Shown in pieces: positions 58,009-64,000 of a stretch of 64,000 bases of DNA. The first letter of the stretch is position 1. Each line of letters begins with the position of its first letter. Source of the DNA: Sarcomyxa edulis (Eukaryota; Basidiomycota; Agaricomycetes; Agaricales; Mycenaceae); contig QUOL01000006.1 in assembly GCA_009761415.1 (NCBI GenBank), forward strand, positions 310,001 to 374,000, given 5' to 3'. Position numbers and translations under genes: made by a program. The notes beneath the pieces are model-generated. The model ran no database searches, was not told the origin of the DNA, and saw only the letters and a program-made list of their open reading frames with translations.

Positions 58009-59463
58009 TTAAACGACCTCTTCAGCTCCAGGACCTGCAGGTAAGTTGGGACGCTGCGAGGCTCTAGCGTGAAGGTGGTGTCTGCGTTGTAGTGCGTTTC
58101 TGTATATATTGGAAGAGTCAGTAAGTCATCTTTCAGGGGAGGCAAAATGGGTCACATACGGTCGATTGAATACACTCTCTTCTCCAGTGAACAAGAAGAT
58201 ATCGTAGAAAATGGTACCAAATTGACCGCCTAGAATTGGACCGAGGATTGGACACCAAATCCAGTATTGACTATAGAGGATGAAGTCAGTGACTGGTCAT
58301 CATGGCAGAGGTAAGTAAACGGCACGGACTTTCTATAATTGAAGACGTCTCGTCCATAACCGGTCATAGCGAGCATGAAACGCGGACCCAAGTCACGAGC
58401 AGGGTTCAAAGCATATGCCGTCTCCATTCCGAGGGCGGCACCGAGCCCAAGAATGACAAAGAACAGGATTAGAGGTGTAAGTCCAGCAGGTGGTGGTAGG
58501 TTCTTGTTATCGTTCATTGCGAGGACAACGATGAGAAGGACGGCCGTTGCGAGGAATTCCGAGAAGAAACATGATACGTTGGTCATGTAGTCCAACTGCG
58601 AGATTTTCCGAAATGATGAGTGAGGTTCGGTCGGAGGGATATGGGTACACTTACAGCGTATGTAGAGAAAAGGCCAGCCGTCGCTTGAGTTCGGATTCCA
58701 CGACCCCCTTCGTAGATATCGATGGCATGGAAATAGTTGGCGTACACGAGCAGACCGCCGACAAGGCCGCCCATCAGCTGCGCGAAGATGTATCCTGGGA
58801 CTTTGCGCCAGGGAAAGCCTCGCCATGTTGCCAGTGCTAATGTGACCTGAGTAATATCATGAGCAGGGAATCAATTAGAGACATCGACGAGCGTACTGCA
58901 GGGTTGATGTGTCCTCCAGATATACCTCCTGATACCCATACGCCGAGAGCAGTACCTGTGGAATACAAGAATGTCAAACACGATTCGTTTGACCCGTGGA
59001 AATAAATCACATACCGACAGCCCATCCAAAACTGATAGAGAGATAATCCTGAACAGTAGAAACCGTAGTTAGCAGGCATATTCTCGATCATGATATAAGA
59101 ATAGTACTGACTCCCTTCGGAGAAGATGCCACACCGGTATTTGTGGATAGAACAACCTGACAATCGACTCCGGCACCGAAGATGACTAGAATGGCTACGC
59201 CTGTGAATTCAGCCATGTATTCTCGGAGTCTGTCACTGTGGTAAAGGGTAAGTTTTTGAATACTTCGATGCTGAATGAGAGAGAAAAACGTACCGGTATC
59301 TTGACCAGCTATTAGGTACATTCGTAACGAAGCCATCGTCAATTTGACGGGGCGCGTTCGGATTAGGATGTGTAATGTATTCGTGTTCAGGTTTTTCGTT
59401 CTGAGTATGTGAGGTGGTTTTGTTCTCGTTAGACCACCGATTAGCCTCTATTGTGGTTGTCAT
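58009..59463 (-). CDS. Aquaglyceroporin (MIP family channel)
   Basis: The start is ATG 59463 ([20 protein letters not shown]), giving a long hydrophilic N terminus. The channel begins [20 protein letters not shown]. The first NPA box is [20 protein letters not shown]. The second is [20 protein letters not shown]; the Asp after NPAR is typical of glycerol-permeable members. Later it reads [20 protein letters not shown] and [12 protein letters not shown] short basic tail follows after an intron (58.09-58.16 kb), ending AGPGAEEVV with stop 58009. Nine or so exons and about 330 residues. All MIP landmarks are present, so it should be a functional plasma-membrane channel for water, glycerol or small solutes. 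The long N terminus may carry regulatory phosphorylation sites, as in Fps1, but this is inference. Confidence 0.9.
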
Positions 59464-61037
59464 AAATGTGATGTGGGTTGTGAGTGGTTCACTTGGGTCG
59501 TTTGACGTTAGATGGGGCTGTTACAGAGAATGATAGTGGATATGATGGGGATGGAAAGAGAAAAATGAAGGGGTTTTATGGATGCATTTTACTCGGACTA
59601 ACACTTTGACCGTAATCTGGAGCAAGAGCGAGGAACTGGGGAATGGTGTGGGGGCCTGGGGCCCGGGGAATAGGAGGTGCATATCACGACCGAACTGGGT
59701 CGGCCCGTGCCGCTCTTCGACTTTCAATTTACATCTTTCTTTTTCGCTTGGCATTACCTCCTTTCCTAGAAATTCAAAGCTAATGCTCTAGAATCAGGTT
59801 GGAATCAAGTGGATTTGGATAGTAAGAAGCGATTCGATCGACATAACCAAGAGCAGAGAGACTGAACACACTAGCACCGTCAATTTGCACGGTCGAAATA
59901 TACAACTCTGCTCACTAGTGAGTCGTTTTCGAGACAATCGGAAGTCAGATCATCGAGGAGTCTGAGGAGGTCCAGATCGGCTAAGAGCCGCAGGCATATT
60001 TGAATCGAAAGTGTCAGCACAATATATGGCACTGCCACTTCACTGTCACCCTCCCCGCTCCTCCTCCGAGTCGACGCCACAGTGCACACCCGAAGTTTCA
60101 CTCTATCTAACAACGTAACATCTTTCATCGCGTTCGCAATCTCATCATCCTTTGACTGTCCCATTCGTCATTGAAAGTGCGTCCACGCTATGGTTGAGTC
60201 GAGTCCTTCGACACTATCCAAAACCAATCGGAAATCGATGCTGACTCTCGACAATTCGGATCTCGCACACGGATAATCTTCAGCACAGCTGTTATAGGTA
60301 CCACCCATGATGCCGTGAATGTTTAAGAAAGGTTCGTTGCTGACTTGTTGGATAGTCAACAGCTTTGAGTCATCTTTTTGTCGATATCAAATTTTGCATC
60401 TAGTTCTCTATCTAGGGTTTTCCGGACTTGTCAGAAGCTCTTGATTTTGTCAAAAAGCGAACACGTTATCATACCATCTTATTGAGTCTGCGGGCATCTG
60501 ACACGTTGTCTATCTCGTACGTCTGTCACCAAGGCTGATTCAGAACCCTCGAATCGCAAGGCGTACTGTACTGTACGCAACGGCCGAAGTCTACCCTATC
60601 TACTAATAATATACCTCCTCCTCCTCCTAATCAGCCTGGTGACCCAATGCCATTCTAAAGGCTCACGCTAACAGGTCGTAGTCAGGTTTCCATTGAAAAT
60701 TACCCACAGTTCTTGGGTCTCAGTCTTTGGACACGGGATCTATACAAGCAATGCAGATTGCGTGGTTCGTTGTCGAAAGACTGAGGCTTGCAAGCTGCAG
60801 AACTCTTGTCTTGCCTTGGCTCCGATGACCTTCATTCCTATTGACAGGCTCACATGATGACATGAAAGAATCGGAATAAATGTCAATTTGGCAGTGCGGT
60901 ATGCGCCGTCAGTAATAGGTGAGTGGTATATTAAATGCAGTAAAGGGTCTGTCCGTGATGTGTAATGTCTATATCGTGGTCATGAGTATTGCGAGCGTAT
61001 ACGTGTCCGTAGAAAGATAGGTAGAACCTTGGAATGA
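59464..61037. other. Intergenic; one unassigned ORF and a CTC repeat
   Basis: A minus-strand ATG ORF (59880-60164, 94 codons; begins MGQSKDDEIANAMKDV) is acidic and leucine-rich with no known family. A short CTC/CCT microsatellite lies near 60.61-60.63 kb. The region upstream of the aquaporin start should contain its promoter. Nothing else is supported. Confidence 0.4.
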
Positions 61038-62462
61038 TCAGGCTAGGAACAGCGCAGAGAACGCAACACCAAATAGACCAATAACACCACTCATCGCAAC
61101 GACGGTAGCGTCGTTGCTGGTGCTCGACGCGCCCGATGCGGAGCCTGTTGCAGTTCCAGACCCTGAGGCTCCGGACTTGCCAGTAGCACTAGCGCTGGAA
61201 CCACTCTTGGTACCGCTTGCTCCTGCCGAACCAGTGACGGTAGCAGAAGCAGCAGCAGTGCCAGCAGAGAGGGAAGCGAAGAGCTCGGCACTCGAGAAGG
61301 TAGTGCAGCTGGAGGAAGGAGGGACACTTGGTTGGTAGGGCATGGTGGCGATGGCACCGAGGGATTCGGGAGGCTGGGTGTATGTCTGAACGGCACCGGC
61401 AGAGTCGGTGTAAATACCAGGGAATGCTTGACTGTCTCCGAGGCAAGACTCGAAGGTTCCATTCTGGGCGTTGTTGGGGGCGTTGTAGAAGCATCCGATA
61501 CGATCGTAGATGTGTTGGCAGTAGTTGGCAGCGTCAGCACCGGCGGGGTCGCAGACCTTGAAGCAGAATTGCGAACCACCCATGAAGCTGAAGAAGAGAA
61601 TACTCAGAAGGGGGAGTAAGGTAGATAGATAAGAACACGCACTTGTGCCATTCAATGACCTGCGTGTAAGAATCGTTGGAGCCGCTCCATGCAGTGGAGT
61701 AAACTAGACCACCGAGAGGATTACCACGCTACGACGATCATCAAGTAAGCGACCATCAAAAGCTTAATTTGAAACAGTAGAACGGTAAAGGGGGGCCGAA
61801 ACGGCACGAAATTTTCACGAGAAGTGCACGACATCGACAATGTTTCCAAAAGAAAAGGTGAAACTCACAAGATCAGCACCGTGGGGGTCGAGCTCTCCTC
61901 CAGAGTCATCGGCTTGCAAGTTGATCAGAGTCTGGTCAATGAAACCAACGACCTGCACGTAATCGGGTGTCCTCATGAATTGCACACCCTGAAGGGCGCC
62001 AGCGGGAATGGTACGTGTACCACGGCCGGGCTTTGTGCACCAGGCAACCTCCTCGCCTTCGGTGTCAGCGATGAGGGAATTAGGTTTGGATGGAGCCCAT
62101 AGACAGAAGTCTGCAAGATATGATGAGTCTGGATATCCGACCAAGTAAAAGGGCTGCACATACCATCAAGAGAGTTGAGGAAAGAAGTTTGACAGAGCGA
62201 GTCGGGTCCCTCTGTAGTAGAGTTACAGAGATTGTAACCGAATTGCGTGCCACGTAGAAGGTTGTCACTGTCTGCTTGGTAGGGCTAGAATAGAGGGATA
62301 AGTTGATGACACGTCGCACACGATGAGACGACTCACAATGCCAGAAGGATAGGCAAAGTGTTTAGAGGCCAAAGGAGTAGCAGGGAAGGTGCTGAGACCC
62401 TGTGCTTTGACAGAAACTAAAGAAGCAACAGCTATGAGGGTGGAAAGAGCGACACGAGACAT
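61038..62462 (-). CDS. GPI-anchored secreted glycoprotein, macrofage-activating-glycoprotein-like
   Basis: The start is ATG 62462. A signal peptide MSRVALSTLIAVASLVSVKA leads into FPATPLASKHFAYPSG. Exons then give YNLCNSTTEGPDSLCQTSFL, DFCLWAPSKPNSLIADTEGE then EVAWCTKPGRGTRTIP, MRTPDYVQVVGFIDQTLINL, the Cys-rich FMGGSQFCFKVCDPAG then YCQHIYDRIGCFYNAPN, and GTFESCLGDSQAFPGIYT. A Ser/Gly/Thr/Ala-rich linker precedes a hydrophobic C terminus (VIGLFGVAFSALFLA) typical of GPI attachment. Stop 61038. The conserved cysteines and FCLWAP motif match the basidiomycete macrofage-activating glycoprotein family, which sits on the cell surface. About 400 residues. The molecular function is not established. 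Confidence 0.85.
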
Positions 62463-64000
62463 TCTGTCTTCAAAGTGGAAAGTGAGAAACGAGATATGGA
62501 GAGAGGAGAGATGAAGAGAAGGAGGAGTTGTGGATTCGGATTTTAAATTCTTGGCGGTGTTTGAACTGTCATATAAGCGCTCTAAGCGGTGGCGGCTAGT
62601 GACAACCGCCATTCTTCTCGTCATCAATATGTTATTCCTACTATTTTTGCGACCAGGAGCATCTCTGAGTGCTATTTTTTCATGCAAGGAAGATGTCCAT
62701 GAGAAATCTTCACGAAGATGGCACGAACTGCTCGACGCGTCGACCGCAGCAGCTGCCAGCCCAGCGGCATATCGACGGCGCGTGTATCACGGGTGCAGGA
62801 CTGCGGGAGAATATCTTTTCCATAAATTTGTCCACTGCTACCCTCTACCCTCTTGCGGAGACCGCCGTTCTTTTGGATGGTGAACATGCTAAACGTGGCA
62901 GTATATTAAGTAGGTATGTGCTTGAACCTAATCCAAACCCGGTGCTATCGATCTGGGGTTGAACACCCTCGGGATGCCAGCTTGGAGCGCGACAAAAAAA
63001 CACCTTCATGTTCAGAGTGTTCCTACCAACCGTATACCAAGAAGCAGGAAACTGGACTGAGGGAAAGGGGAGTGACGAAGTTTGCACTGCTGCCCCTGGT
63101 CCAGAATCTTGTCACAACATAGAAAGCAGCAGGCAGCCTTGTTGGTCGAATTCGGGTCGACAGATCATGACAGGTATGTGCCATCTCAGAATGCAATATT
63201 CGGTGCTGAATCTCTTCACCGGATGTATAGATGCGCTTGCTGGCATCCATCTTGAAGCACAAGTAATGCCTCTCCTGGAATCCGATTCTTTAGCGATATC
63301 GAGGAAGACGTCCTTCAAATTGACTGTTTCATCTGTCGACTCCAGCTCTGCCTTGTCATCATGCCTTCTTGTACCACACGAACCAGACAGACAACCTCTC
63401 TGGCGTCGAGAATTCATCTGGTAGTCATTGCGGTGCGTTGTTTGATACGTCTGGGTCGTTTGTCCTGCTCATGAACATCTCACTTTGAAAGTTGCGCTTG
63501 GTCCACCGTACTCGACATGGGCTCAATTTTTTGGCTCATTCTCACCTGTCAGCGGTTCTGGCGTAGAGGTTTGTGTAGTTCTTGGGCTTTCTTGGGTGGT
63601 TCGCCCATCCAACGGGTTTTCGAGGGGGCCGGTGATGTGCCAGAAGAATCCGCTTGTGGTATCCTGGTCGTCAAGTCCGAGTCGTTACTACGACGTTGCA
63701 GGCTGCAGCCAAACATGTACAGCGCTCATCGTCTCGCTTCTTGAATCTTGACGTGATCTTGTTGATTCTTGGAGCTTCGAGAGCTCAGAGTCCATGAAGG
63801 ATGCATCGTTGAGCGCTGAGCGCTGAGCACGAGGTGTCCTGTTTTCCCTCTACATCTGACCTTCACCGTTTGAATCAGCTTTTCGAAACTTCACATCTTG
63901 TGTTATCACGCGCCCATCACGGCATCCGCGTTATACTCACTTCCGCTTGACCACCCAAATGGATCGATGACACTTACTAATACCAGTGACCGAGAGAGGC
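62463..64000. other. Right edge, mostly unassigned
   Basis: A possible minus-strand gene fragment lies at 63359-63680. Its upstream exon reads QDTTSGFFWHITGPLENPLD, with a donor near 63.55 kb. An acceptor near 63.42 kb leads into EFSTPERLSVWFVWYKKA and a double stop at about 63.36 kb. The start and family are unknown. Overlapping plus frames (63008-63424) are not supported. A short GAGCGCT repeat lies near 63.81-63.83 kb. Confidence 0.3.

Noticed and set aside
1..64000. tRNA, rRNA, CRISPR, viral or bacterial mobile genes
   Set aside because: No cloverleaf-type B box with matching A box, no spaced repeats and no viral or phage-type motifs were found by eye. A covariance-model scan would be decisive for tRNAs.

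Overview
The window is nuclear DNA from a filamentous basidiomycete, most likely an Agaricomycete mushroom-forming fungus. Genes are dense and on both strands. Almost every one is broken by short GT-AG introns of about 50-60 nt. The families present are typical of this group: DUF6534 and DUF6535 membrane proteins, macrofage-activating-glycoprotein-like GPI proteins, HsbA-type small secreted proteins, a CYP63-like P450, an NRPS-like adenylating enzyme, F-box/leucine-rich families, and Cla4/PAK kinases with PH and CRIB domains. No tRNA, rRNA, CRISPR or prokaryotic operon structure was recognised. All assignments rest on reading the translated sequence; no database search was possible.

Layout. 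1-7 kb (minus strand): the 5' part of an NRPS-like adenylate-forming enzyme running off the left edge, then a large J-domain / ankyrin-like / coiled-coil / Arg-Gly-rich protein. 7.8-20.6 kb: a DUF6534 membrane protein, a MARVEL-like four-helix membrane protein, a P450 (minus), a doubtful small gene, a Golgi-type FkbM/METTL24-like methyltransferase and a second DUF6534 protein. 20.6-30.2 kb: gene-poor DNA holding three related small secreted HsbA-type genes, each with a TATA box. 30.9-45.9 kb: two paralogous PAK/Cla4-type kinases in the same orientation. Between them lie a decayed F-box gene, an acidic Arg-Gly protein, an intact F-box gene, a TIR-bounded transposon-like element and CCR4-NOT subunit 11. 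46.8-57.7 kb: mitochondrial ribosomal protein uS19m divergently paired with a single-pass membrane protein carrying a PPxY-type motif, a second decayed F-box copy in inverted orientation, an unexplained open exon, an intact unrelated F-box gene and a DUF6535 protein. 58.0-62.5 kb (minus): an aquaglyceroporin and a GPI-anchored macrofage-activating-glycoprotein homologue. The last 1.5 kb holds only a doubtful gene fragment.

The genes do not form one pathway. Conserved housekeeping genes (CNOT11, uS19m, the PAK kinases, aquaporin) alternate with fast-evolving lineage-specific families (F-box, DUF6534, DUF6535, HsbA) and their pseudogenes. The least explained items are: a 1,094-bp TIR element with a perfect 8-bp target duplication and an intron-bearing cargo ORF; the J-domain/ankyrin/RG architecture; and the repeated Kex2-like sites in the secreted gene trio.
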